Positions 7,322 to 13,752 of a DNA stretch of 15,758 nucleotides are shown here, piece after piece. A program made the translations under genes and the position numbers. The DNA lies in assembly GCA_035637315.1 (NCBI GenBank), contig DASPXK010000203.1, forward strand, positions 1 to 15,758, in the 5' to 3' direction. The notes beneath the pieces are model-generated. The model saw only the letters and a program-made list of their open reading frames with translations. It made no database searches and was not told where the DNA came from. The first letter of the stretch is position 1. Each line of letters starts with the position of its first letter. Source of the DNA: DASPXK01 sp035637315 (GTDB lineage Bacteria; Chloroflexota; UBA6077; JACCZL01).

Positions 7322-8217
7322 GGGCGAGTCGCGAGTGGCGAGTCGCGAGTCGCGAGTGGGGGTATTTCCCCGAGCGCTCGTCGGACCGCCTCCTCTGCCT
7401 CGCTGTCCGCGCCCAAATCCATGACTCGCGGCTCGCGACTCGTGACTCGCGACTGGTTGGTTAGCCAGAGGAGAAACTCGGCGTTGCCGGCCGGTCCGCG
7501 CAGCGGCGAGGCGGTGAGTCCGCGAAGGTCGAAGCCGTGCTCGGCGCACCAGCGCCACAGGTCGAACAGAACGCGGCGATGGACCCGCGGATCGCGGACC
7601 ACGCCGCGCTTGCCAACATCACCCCGGCCGGCCTCGAATTGGGGCTTGACGAGCGCCACGATCGGCGCGCGCGGCCGCAGCAGTCGACCGATTGGTGGCA
7701 GCACCAGCCGCAACGAGATGAACGACACGTCGACCACAGCCAGGTCGATCGGCTCCGGCAGCTCGGCCAGGTGGCGGACGTTGGTGCGCTCCAGCACGAC
7801 CACGCGCGGGTCATTCCGCAAGCCCCAATCGAGCTGGCCATACCCCACGTCGACCGCGTAGACGCGTCGCGCGCCGCGCTTGAGCAAGCAGTCGGTAAAG
7901 CCGCCCGTCGAGGCTCCAACGTCCAGACAGACGCGGGCGTCGATTGGGATGCCGAATCGCTCGAGGCCATGGTCCAGCTTCAGGCCACCCCGACTCGCGA
8001 AGCCGCCCGCGGCTTCGACGGCCAGCCTGGCGCCGGCCTCGATCAGCTCGGCGGGCTTCTCGGCGACGCGGCCGTCGACGGTCACCGCGCCGGCCAGCAC
8101 GAGGGCCTGGGCCTTCTCGCGGCTCGGCGCCAGGCCGCGCTCCACCAGCAGGAGGTCGAGCCGGATGCGATCGGCGCGCGCAGCACGGCGAGCCGATGGC
8201 GTAAACGAGCGCGGCAA
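7318..8217 (-). CDS. tlyA: TlyA-family rRNA 2'-O-methyltransferase with repeat-derived C-terminal tail
   Basis: The 299-residue protein has an N-terminal S4 RNA-binding domain (about 17-70, LDLLLVERGLAPSREKAQAL) and an FtsJ-like methyltransferase domain. The SAM site is LDVGASTGGFTD (98-109), and a K-D-K-E tetrad can be placed at K80 (GGLKLDHG), D163 (VVDVSFISL), K191 (VKPQFEAG) and E247 (GNAEFLLWL). Characterised TlyA proteins methylate 16S and/or 23S rRNA ribose. The family core ends at WL about residue 252. The last ~45 residues are encoded by two clusters of heptamer repeats (SRVTSREPRV and PLATRDSPLATR) around an acidic segment, an unusual extension. It follows the sigma factor gene by 34 bp and overlaps nadK by 4 bp. 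Confidence 0.94.
   Translation of the reverse strand: MPRSFTPSARRAARADRIRLDLLLVERGLAPSREKAQALVLAGAVTVDGRVAEKPAELIEAGARLAVEAAGGFASRGGLKLDHGLERFGIPIDARVCLDVGASTGGFTDCLLKRGARRVYAVDVGYGQLDWGLRNDPRVVVLERTNVRHLAELPEPIDLAVVDVSFISLRLVLPPIGRLLRPRAPIVALVKPQFEAGRGDVGKRGVVRDPRVHRRVLFDLWRWCAEHGFDLRGLTASPLRGPAGNAEFLLWLTNQSRVTSREPRVMDLGADSEAEEAVRRALGEIPPLATRDSPLATRP
7324..7358. repeat. Heptamer tandem repeat (gcgagtS x5) inside the tlyA 3' end
   Basis: Five perfect contiguous 7-bp units (gcgagtc or gcgagtg) run from 7324 to 7358. Because 7 is not a multiple of 3, the encoded peptide changes frame phase each unit, yet the tlyA frame stays open and reads PLATRDSPLATR. It is in inverted orientation to the cluster at 7424-7451. 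Confidence 0.9.
7424..7451. repeat. Inverted heptamer cluster (actcgcg x4) inside tlyA
   Basis: Four 7-bp units (actcgcg, gctcgcg, actcgtg, actcgcg) run from 7424 to 7451. The unit is the reverse complement of the 7324-7358 unit, so the two clusters could fold into a long stem enclosing about 65 bases. The tlyA frame reads through it as SRVTSREPRV. Confidence 0.88.
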
Positions 8218-8251
8218 GGTGACTCCTGGGGCGCGCGATGTAGGGGGCGCG

Positions 8252-9475
8252 CTACTCGACGAACTCGCGCAGGCGATTCCTAAGGCGCGGATGGCGCAGC
8301 TTGGCGAGCGCCTCCGATTCGATCTGGCGGACTCGCTCGCGGCTGACGCCGAGCTCTTCGCCGATCTCGCCGAGGGTGCGGTCGCGGCCGTCTTCCAGTC
8401 CGAACCTCATCCGCAGCACCTGGCGCTCGCGGGGGTTGAGCTCCATGAGGGCACTCTCGACGTGGTCCTTGAGCATCGCCTCGTCGGCGGCCTGGGCTGG
8501 AGCGCGAGCGGAGCGGTCCGCGATGAAGTCGGCGATGGTGCTGCCATCGTCTTCGCCGATAGGGGTCTCCAGGGAGATCGGTTGCTTGGCCGCGCGCAGG
8601 ATCTGGCGCACCTTTTCGGGCGTCGTGCCCATCTTGCCGGCGATCTCTTCGGCGTCCGGCTCACGTCCCAGCCCCTGCTGCAAGTCACGCGAGGCCTTGT
8701 AGACGTCCCCGATCAACTCGATCATGTGGACAGGCACGCGAATCGTCCGCGCCTGATCGGCGATCGAGCGAGTCACGGCCTGGCGAATCCACCAGTAGGC
8801 ATAGGTGCTGAAGCGGTAGCCCTTGCGGTAATCGTACTTCTCAACCGCTCGCGACAGACCGATGTTGCCTTCTTGAATCAAGTCGAGGAGCGGTAGACCG
8901 CGGCCCATGTATTTTCGCGCGACCGAGACGACCAGGCGCAGGTTCGACTCGGTCAGCTTCTTGCGCGCCTCGGCCCCTGCCACCATCTCGGACCGCAGGC
9001 GCTCTTCCCCGCTTGGTCTGTAAGCCCCGTGGGCCAGCCTTTGATTCGCGGCTTCGCCTCGCTCGAGGGACCGAGCCAGATCGACCTCTTCCTCGGCGGT
9101 CAGGAGCGGCACTCGGCTGATATCACGCAGGTAGATGGCGGCCGGCGTGTCAGGCATCAGCTCTTCGGCCTCGAGCGCAGCAGCGCGCAGGATGTGCGCG
9201 CCGATCACTTCTTCCTCGACCTCGGCCTCGGGCTCGGGCTCGGCGACTTCGGGACCCCAGGCAAGTGGCTGTGGCGAGTCGGTCTCGTCCTCGTCGTCGT
9301 CGGCCGATTCGACCAGCTCGAAACCCGCTTCCTCGAGCGTCTCACGCAGATCGTCGAGATCGACTGGCTCGTCGAGCACGGCCCGCGCGACATCCTCCAG
9401 GGTGACGAATCCGCGCTCGCGGGCAAGCTGAAGGAGCTTCTGCTTCGTCTCTTCTCGCGCCACTAGACGCGCCAT
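8252..9475 (-). CDS. rpoD: Primary-type RNA polymerase sigma-70 factor
   Basis: The 407-residue sigma factor starts at ATG 9475, preceded by AGGGGGG. Residues about 5-57 (LLQLARERGFVTLEDVA) look like region 1.1, followed by an acidic linker (56-92, DDDEDETD and EPEPEAEVEEE). Region 1.2 is AIYLRDISRVPLLTAEEEVD. Region 2 includes NLRLVVSVARKYMGRGL, LIQEGNIGLSRAVEKYDY and RFSTYAYWWIRQAVTRSIAD (core binding and -10 recognition). Region 3 follows PVHMIE, and region 4 ends with the -35 helix-turn-helix TLGEIGEELGVSRERVRQIE. Regions 1.1 through 4 argue for a group 1 or close group 2 factor. A longer upstream frame (to 9661) is repeat or leader sequence and was rejected. It heads the sigma-tlyA-nadK-recN string. 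Confidence 0.93.
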   Translation of the reverse strand: MARLVAREETKQKLLQLARERGFVTLEDVARAVLDEPVDLDDLRETLEEAGFELVESADDDEDETDSPQPLAWGPEVAEPEPEAEVEEEVIGAHILRAAALEAEELMPDTPAAIYLRDISRVPLLTAEEEVDLARSLERGEAANQRLAHGAYRPSGEERLRSEMVAGAEARKKLTESNLRLVVSVARKYMGRGLPLLDLIQEGNIGLSRAVEKYDYRKGYRFSTYAYWWIRQAVTRSIADQARTIRVPVHMIELIGDVYKASRDLQQGLGREPDAEEIAGKMGTTPEKVRQILRAAKQPISLETPIGEDDGSTIADFIADRSARAPAQAADEAMLKDHVESALMELNPRERQVLRMRFGLEDGRDRTLGEIGEELGVSRERVRQIESEALAKLRHPRLRNRLREFVE

Positions 9476-9508
9476 CCGCTGTCCCCCCTGGGTGGTCGGG
9501 AAATGCTG

Positions 9509-9564
9509 CGAGCGGTGAGTCTCGTGCCGCTCGGAAGGAGGGCCCGCCGCCCGCCTCAGGCGGG
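9509..9564 (-). promoter_or_regulatory. Structured leader hairpins upstream of rpoD
   Basis: Two perfect inverted repeats lie in the presumed rpoD 5' leader: 7-bp arms at 9509-9515 and 9527-9533 (11-base loop), and 6-bp arms cccgcc/ggcggg at 9550-9555 and 9559-9564 (loop tca). Their distance from the start codon (34-89 bases) could influence translation. No known riboswitch consensus was recognised. Confidence 0.5.
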
Positions 9565-9673
9565 GCTGTGTATAGCCCGGGGCCCCGTGGTTGCTTGCCC
9601 CCCTGTAAGGGCGTGTTGTCACAGGAAGCGCGTGGCGACCTCGAACCAGCCCGCGCCTCACGTCGCTGGCACC

Positions 9674-9679
9674 ATTATA
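9674..9679 (-). promoter_or_regulatory. Candidate -10 box (TATAAT) for rpoD
   Basis: A perfect TATAAT reads on the minus strand from 9679 to 9674, which would give a leader of about 190 nt. No good -35 hexamer is seen at 16-18 bases spacing, so an activator or alternative recognition may be needed. An inverted repeat lies 30-60 bases upstream. Confidence 0.5.
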
Positions 9680-9709
9680 GAGAGGTTACCAGTCTATTCG
9701 GGCGTTCTC

Positions 9710-9739
9710 GAGCGCCCAGGATCACAAACTTGGGCGCTC
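9710..9739. promoter_or_regulatory. Operator-like inverted repeat upstream of the rpoD promoter
   Basis: Perfect 9-bp arms gagcgccca (9710-9718) and tgggcgctc (9731-9739) are separated by 12 bases. Arm length and spacing resemble a dimeric regulator site or a CIRCE-style element, but the arm sequence matches no operator I know. It could instead be a hairpin in RNA. Confidence 0.45.
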
Positions 9740-9793
9740 CGAACCTGGAACGACCCTAACTTCTGTCAACGGATGGGCCTCCGGGTGGTCGCG

Positions 9794-9869
9794 CCTCACC
9801 CCCTGACCCCTCTCCCAAGCGTTTCGCCCTCACCCCCTGATCCCCCTCTCCCAAGCGTGGGAGAGGGGG
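9794..9869. repeat. C/T-rich hairpin repeat after ffh (two units)
   Basis: Two units starting cctcaccccctga lie 34 bp apart (9794 and 9828). The second ends in a perfect 12-bp hairpin: ccccctctccca 9842-9853, loop agcg, tgggagaggggg 9858-9869. On the minus strand the hairpin follows the ffh stop (9876-9874) by only a few bases and may end or protect that transcript, but it has no downstream U-tract and so is not a classical intrinsic terminator. The same unit occurs at 12192-12308. Confidence 0.85.
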
Positions 9870-9873
9870 AAAA

Positions 9874-11199
9874 TCAGCGGGCCCCAAACGGGAAGCCGCG
9901 CGGCATTCGGCCGCGCGAGACCATCTTCATCATCTTCTGCATCTCGCGAAACTGGTTCAGTAGCTTGTTGAGCTCAGCCGGCGTCGTCCCGCTGCCGCGC
10001 GCGATTCGTCGTTTGCGGCTGCTGCCGATGATCTCGGGATGGCGTCGCTCGTCCGGCGTCATCGACTGGATCATCGCCTCGATCCGCTTGACGTGCTTCT
10101 CCTCGAGCTGAAGGTCCTGGCCGCGGACCGCCTGGCCCAGCCCGGGGATCATCCCCAGCAGCTGGTCGAGCGGCCCCATCTGGCGCACCTTGCCCAGCTG
10201 ATCGAGGAAGTCCTCGAGGTCGAACGTGGCGGTGCGGAATTTCTTCTCGAGCGCTTTGGCCTGGTCGGCGTCGGTCAACTGTTGAGCGCGCTCGACGAGC
10301 GTCATCACGTCGCCCATGCCCAGGATGCGCGACGCGATCCGGTCGGCGTGGAACGGCTCTAGTCCATCCAGCTTCTCGCTGACGCCGATGTACTTGATGG
10401 GCACGCCGGTCACGGCCCGCAGCGAGAGCGCCGCGCCGCCGCGCGCGTCGCTATCCAACTTGGTCAGGATCACGCCGCTCAGACCCACCTGTCGGTGGAA
10501 TTGCTCGGCAACCCGGACCGCATCCTGGCCGGTCATGGCGTCGGCGACCAGGAGCACCTCCGGCGGGTCGATGCGCTGCCGAATCTCAGCCACTTCCCGC
10601 ATCATCGCCTCATCGATCACGTGTCGCCCGGCCGTATCGACGATCAGGTGGCTGACGCCCGTCTCACGGCCGTGCTGGAAGGCGTCCTGGGCCAGTTCCG
10701 GCGGCCTGCGACCCTCCTGCTGGTAGATGGGGATGTCGAGCTGGCGGCCCAGGACCTGTAACTGGGCGACGGCGGCGGGGCGGTACGGGTCGGCGGCGAC
10801 CAGCAGGGGGCGCTGGCCCTGCTTGCGCAGCATAAGCGCCAGCTTGGCCGCGGTGGTCGTCTTACCCGAGCCCTGGAGACCGACGAGCATCACGGCGGTG
10901 GGCGGCGCCGGGGCCGCAGCGAGCCGCGCGCCACCCTCGCCCAGCATCTCCACCAGCTCATCATGGACGATTTTGATGACCTGTTGCGCGCCGTGGAGAC
11001 CGTGCAGCACCTCGGCCCCGACCGCCTTCTCCTGAACGTTGGCCACGAACTGCTTGACGACTCGCAGGTTGACGTCGGCTTCGAGGAGTGCGATTCGGAC
11101 CTCTCGCAGTGCAACTTTGAGGTCCTCTTCACTCACCCGACCGCGGCTGGTCAGTTTCTGAAAGACGCCCTGCAGGCGGTCGGACAGGCTCTCAAACAC
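9874..11199 (-). CDS. ffh: Signal recognition particle GTPase Ffh (SRP54)
   Basis: The 441-residue SRP protein binds 4.5S RNA and hydrophobic signal sequences and targets ribosomes to FtsY at the membrane. The N-domain helices cover about 1-90, and the G domain has G1 GLQGSGKTT (107-115), DTAGRH and TKLDSDARGGAAL. The M domain contains LGMGDVMTLVERAQ, LLGMIPGLG and SMTPDERRHPEII, with the RNA-binding segment SRKRRIARGSGTT. The tail QFREMQKMMKMVSRGRMPRG is Met-rich as expected. The start is GTG at 11199, whose bases lie inside the ftsY end (8-bp overlap GTGTTTGA). Length is normal. Confidence 0.97.
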   Translation of the reverse strand: MFESLSDRLQGVFQKLTSRGRVSEEDLKVALREVRIALLEADVNLRVVKQFVANVQEKAVGAEVLHGLHGAQQVIKIVHDELVEMLGEGGARLAAAPAPPTAVMLVGLQGSGKTTTAAKLALMLRKQGQRPLLVAADPYRPAAVAQLQVLGRQLDIPIYQQEGRRPPELAQDAFQHGRETGVSHLIVDTAGRHVIDEAMMREVAEIRQRIDPPEVLLVADAMTGQDAVRVAEQFHRQVGLSGVILTKLDSDARGGAALSLRAVTGVPIKYIGVSEKLDGLEPFHADRIASRILGMGDVMTLVERAQQLTDADQAKALEKKFRTATFDLEDFLDQLGKVRQMGPLDQLLGMIPGLGQAVRGQDLQLEEKHVKRIEAMIQSMTPDERRHPEIIGSSRKRRIARGSGTTPAELNKLLNQFREMQKMMKMVSRGRMPRGFPFGAR

Positions 11200-12127
11200 G
11201 GCCGTCTCCGACGAGTGCTTCGACGAAGTCGTCGGGGTCGAAGTCGCTCAGATCACCCAGCTTCTCGCCGGTCCCGACGAACAGGACCGGAACCCTGACC
11301 GCGCGGGTCACGGCGAAGATCACGCCGCCCTTCGCCGAACCGTCCAGCTTGGCCACGATTAACCCATCGAGGCCCGTCGCGCGGGCGAACTGCTCCGCCT
11401 GCGCGACCGCGTTCTGTCCCGTCGTCGCGTCGACAACCAGGACGGTCGAGACCATCGGGATACCCTGCTTGTCGATCACCCGGCGGACCTTCTTCAGCTC
11501 CTCCATCAGGTTGAACTTGGTGTGAAGTCGTCCGGCCGTATCGATCAACACGACGTCCGCTCCGCGTGCTCGCGCTGCACTGAGGGCATCGAAGACGACT
11601 GATCCCGGGTCGGCGCCCGGCTGGTGAGCGACTACCGGCAGCTCGGCCCTCTGGCCCCAGATCTTGAGCTGGTCGATCGCCGCTGCGCGGAACGTATCCG
11701 CCGCCGCCAACACAACGCTGTATCCCTGTTGGCGCCAGAAGTCACCCAGTTTGGCGATGCTGGTCGTTTTGCCTACCCCGTTCACCCCGACCACGAGAAC
11801 GGCCGAAAGCGTACCCTTCTGGACCAGCGTCCTCGGCGAGGCGACCTCCTCGAGCGACGTGGCGAGCGCGTCGCGCAGCGCGCCAAACAAGTCGGCGGAG
11901 CTCTGGATCTCGCCGGCCCGCCGCTCGCCGCGCATCCGCTCCATCAGCTCGTCGGTGAGCTGGACGCCGACGTCCGCCTGGAGCAGAAGCTCCTCGAGAT
12001 CGTCCCAGAGCTGATCGTCGATCGACCGCTCGGCGGGCAGGAGCGTCCGGATCCTGCCGAAAAAGCTTGCCCGCGTCCTCTGGACGCCCTGATCGAGCTT
12101 CTCTTTCCTGAACAGTCGATCGAGCAT
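11192..12127 (-). CDS. ftsY: SRP receptor GTPase FtsY
   Basis: The 311-residue NG-domain GTPase is the SRP docking partner. G1 is GVNGVGKTTSIAKL (114-127), followed by the insertion box LAAADTFRAAAIDQL, DTAGRLHTK, AKLDGSAKGG and the C-terminal GTGEKLGDLSDFDPDDFVEAL. It lacks the long acidic A domain of E. coli FtsY and has only a short N-terminal stretch (MLDRLFRKEKLDQ), typical of the short receptors of many other bacteria. The start is ATG 12127; AAGG abuts it, so the ribosome-binding site is poorly spaced. It overlaps ffh, so receptor and SRP protein are probably coupled in translation. Confidence 0.97.
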   Translation of the reverse strand: MLDRLFRKEKLDQGVQRTRASFFGRIRTLLPAERSIDDQLWDDLEELLLQADVGVQLTDELMERMRGERRAGEIQSSADLFGALRDALATSLEEVASPRTLVQKGTLSAVLVVGVNGVGKTTSIAKLGDFWRQQGYSVVLAAADTFRAAAIDQLKIWGQRAELPVVAHQPGADPGSVVFDALSAARARGADVVLIDTAGRLHTKFNLMEELKKVRRVIDKQGIPMVSTVLVVDATTGQNAVAQAEQFARATGLDGLIVAKLDGSAKGGVIFAVTRAVRVPVLFVGTGEKLGDLSDFDPDDFVEALVGDGRV

Positions 12128-12180
12128 CCTTACATCTGACGTCGTGAGGGACTCCGCGCTGATCGCAGCCGCGGGACCGA

Positions 12181-12189
12181 ATTATGACA
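12181..12189 (-). promoter_or_regulatory. Extended -10 promoter for ftsY-ffh
   Basis: On the minus strand TGTCATAAT (12189-12181) fits an extended -10 (TGn plus a five-of-six TATAAT match). No -35 box is expected or seen; the upstream DNA is C/T-rich repeat. The leader would be about 50 nt. Confidence 0.45.
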
Positions 12190-12191
12190 AA

Positions 12192-12308
12192 TTTCGCCCT
12201 CACCCCCCGACCCCCTCTCCCTCACGTTTCGCCCTCACCCCCCGACCCCCGGTCCCTCAAATTTCGCCCTCACCCCACGACCCCCTCTCCCAAGCGTGGG
12301 AGAGGGGG
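12192..12308. repeat. Three tandem 35-bp C/T-rich units ending in a 12-bp hairpin
   Basis: Units beginning tttcgccctcacccc start at 12192, 12227 and 12262, an exact 35-bp period. The third ends in a perfect hairpin: ccccctctccca 12281-12292, loop agcg 12293-12296, tgggagaggggg 12297-12308. The hairpin and unit match those after ffh at 9794-9869. The element sits between the redoxin array and the ftsY promoter. It is not a CRISPR: there are no unique spacers. Confidence 0.9.
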
Positions 12309-12327
12309 AGGAAGCTCTGGGGCCGAG

Positions 12328-12346
12328 GGCGGGGACAAGCCCCGCC
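12328..12346. repeat. GC hairpin repeat (ggcgggg/ccccgcc)
   Basis: Perfect 7-bp arms at 12328-12334 and 12340-12346 with loop acaag. Related to the hairpin at 921-939 in the cox operon, suggesting a dispersed small element. It lies between the redoxin gene end and the 35-bp repeat. Confidence 0.7.
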
Positions 12347-12365
12347 TCTACGGCCGACCGCCCAT

Positions 12366-13010
12366 CTAGCCCTCACCCCGACCCTCTCCCAGAGGGCCCA
12401 GAGGGAGAGGGGGGTTCTCATGGGACAAGCCGTCGAGGACGGCCAGCAGATCGTCGGTCGATGGGAGAGGTCCGACAGGCGAGGACACGTGGGCCAGACG
12501 AATGACTCCCTCACGGTCGATGACGAAGAGGCCCTGTTCCATCGGGTGCTCGAGCATTTGTCTGAGCTCGACCATGGGTGGCCTGAGGCTGAGGCTCTCG
12601 CTGGCCTTGATGCGCTCGGCCTCGGCCTTCGCTCTCAGAAACTCGGCGGCGTCGACATGGCGGAGGCCATACAGCCGGTGCACCCCCCAGCCCTGATCGC
12701 AGAGATATGGGAATTCCAGCTCGCGTCCGCCCAGATACTGTCGTAAACCGTCCACCGCGTTGGCCGGCACATTGGGGCCGACCTCGACGAGCTCCCCGCC
12801 GCGGGCCCGGATGTCGGGGTACATGCGTCGCAACTGCGACAGGTGCACACGGCAGAGCGGTCAATAGACGCCCCGCGAGAGCCAGAGGACCAGCGCCCGA
12901 CCACGAAAATCGAGCAGCCCCAGCCGACGCCCGTCGATCGAGTCGAGGATGAACTCCGGAGCGGACTGGCCAAGCTGCACGCGCTCCCGATCCGCCGCCG
13001 ATCCGCTCAT
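12366..13010 (-). CDS. Selenocysteine-containing redoxin (AhpC/TSA-like), UxxC, paralog A
   Basis: Read with TGA (12863-12861) as selenocysteine, this is a 214-residue redoxin. The ATG at 13010 has GGAGG about 10 bases upstream. The N-terminal part reads LGQSAPEFILDSIDG, then FRGRALVLWLSRGVY, then U50-PL-C53 and RVHLSQLRRMYPDI: a thioredoxin-fold peroxiredoxin-like active site with Sec in place of the first Cys. The C-terminal strand QGLFVIDREGVIRLAHV is typical of the family. Without recoding, an ORF finder would start at a GTG at 12848, after the active site. The last ~18 residues (HENPPLPLGPLGEGRGEG) are encoded by a dispersed hairpin repeat. It is the last gene of a four-gene array, 26 bp after paralog B. 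The alternative, a nonsense pseudogene, is unlikely given B and C. Confidence 0.88.
12382..12411. repeat. C/T-rich hairpin repeat forming the 3' end of redoxin A
   Basis: Arms ccctctccc (12382-12390) and gggagaggg (12403-12411) enclose 12 bases; the preceding cctcaccccga matches the family at 9794 and 12192. The repeat lies within the coding frame of redoxin A and supplies its C-terminal residues and stop. Confidence 0.8.
12827..12840 (-). promoter_or_regulatory. Candidate bacterial SECIS hairpin of redoxin A
   Basis: On the minus strand GTCGC-AGTT-GCGAC forms a 5-bp stem with a tetraloop whose second base is G. The loop occupies nt 26-29 after the TGA. A further short stem (GTGC, 12848-12845, with GCAT, 12826-12823, one G-U pair) lies below an ACCT bulge. 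This fits the bSECIS rules (loop 16-37 nt after UGA, G in the first two loop bases). The 19-nt stretch 12827-12845 is identical in paralog B. Confidence 0.75.
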
Positions 13011-13036
13011 GGCCGGTCGCCCTCCGCGTCGATTGG

Positions 13037-13678
13037 TTACGATCCTGTTTCGACTGAGCTCGGGGCCCCGCCTGCCGGCCCGTCCTCCAGCCCGGCGACC
13101 AGGCGCTGCAGCTCCGCGTTGCCCGGCAGCAGGTTTGCGCCGAAACCGGTCCGCGCGTGGCGGACGATGCCCTGCTTGTCGACGACGAAGATGCCGTCCA
13201 CCCTGCCGTGCTTGACGCCTGGCGTACCCTCGTCCGTTTTACTCCGAAAGCCGGGCGGGGCCTTGATTATCTGCTGCCAGATCTGCGGGCTCGTCAACAG
13301 GCCGCCAACCAATCCGCGCATAGCCAGGCCCTTGTCAATCGGAATCCCGTACCGCTCGGGGGTCTCGCCGGTTGGGTCACACAGGTAGGGATGGGCGAAG
13401 TCGAAGAGCTGATGATATTGGGGGCCCCGCTGGGGGTCCGTGAGCGTGACGGCCAGGACCTCCGTATCCTTGGCCTGGAGGTCAGCGTATCCGAGTCGCA
13501 ACTGCGACAGGTGCCGGCGGCAGAACGGTCAGGTCGCGCCGTGGACGAACAGCAGGACGACGTTGCGCTTGCCACGGTAGTCCGAGAGCGCGACCTCGCC
13601 GCCTTGCGCGGCCGGTAAGCGGAACTCGGGCGCCTCGTCGCCGACCTGAACTAGCCTGCCTTCGAGTCCGGATGCCAT
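13037..13678 (-). CDS. Selenocysteine-containing redoxin (AhpC/TSA-like), UxxC, paralog B
   Basis: Read with TGA (13531-13529) as Sec, this is a 213-residue protein. ATG 13678 has GAGGTGAT upstream. The N terminus reads VQVGDEAPEFRLPAAQGGEV, then LSDYRGKRNVVLLFVHGAT, then U50-PF-C53 and RRHLSQLRLGYADL. Sec is codon 50, the same as in paralog A. The downstream half includes PYLCDPTGETPERYGIP and the family strand GIFVVDKQGIVRHARTG. Expected role: thiol- or thioredoxin-dependent reduction of peroxides or disulfides, with Sec as attacking nucleophile; the substrate is unknown. It ends with TAA 26 bp before paralog A and starts 74 bp after paralog C. Conventional calling would begin at a TTG at 13501 and lose the active site. 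Confidence 0.9.
13495..13508 (-). promoter_or_regulatory. Candidate bacterial SECIS hairpin of redoxin B
   Basis: GTCGC-AGTT-GCGAC on the minus strand, loop at nt 26-29 after the TGA, identical to paralog A. A weaker lower pairing CCG (13517-13515) with CGG (13493-13491) is possible. The codons involved (HLSQLR) are also conserved as protein, so part of the identity may be coding constraint. Confidence 0.75.
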
Positions 13679-13752
13679 GCTAGATCACCTCGGCCCTCAC
13701 CCCTGGGTGGGGCGATGGCCCAAACGGAGATATGCGTCGACGATACCTCTCG

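Noticed and set aside
7322..7558. N-terminal extension of NAD kinase to 348 residues
   Set aside because: It overlaps tlyA in another frame and reads repeat-derived peptide; the family start is MMRVALIHQP at 7321.
9476..9661. N-terminal extension of the sigma factor to 469 residues
   Set aside because: The upstream part has no sigma similarity and covers leader hairpins; ATG 9475 has a strong ribosome-binding site and starts region 1.1.
9630..9672. tRNA-like GGTTCGAGGTC on the minus strand
   Set aside because: The T-arm does not pair and no acceptor or anticodon arm can be built around it.
9842..9869. Classical Rho-independent terminator after ffh
   Set aside because: The hairpin is strong, but no T-run follows it on either strand, so I kept it as a repeat with possible termination or stability role.
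12192..12308. CRISPR array
   Set aside because: The 35-bp units are contiguous near-identical copies with no unique spacers and no cas genes nearby.
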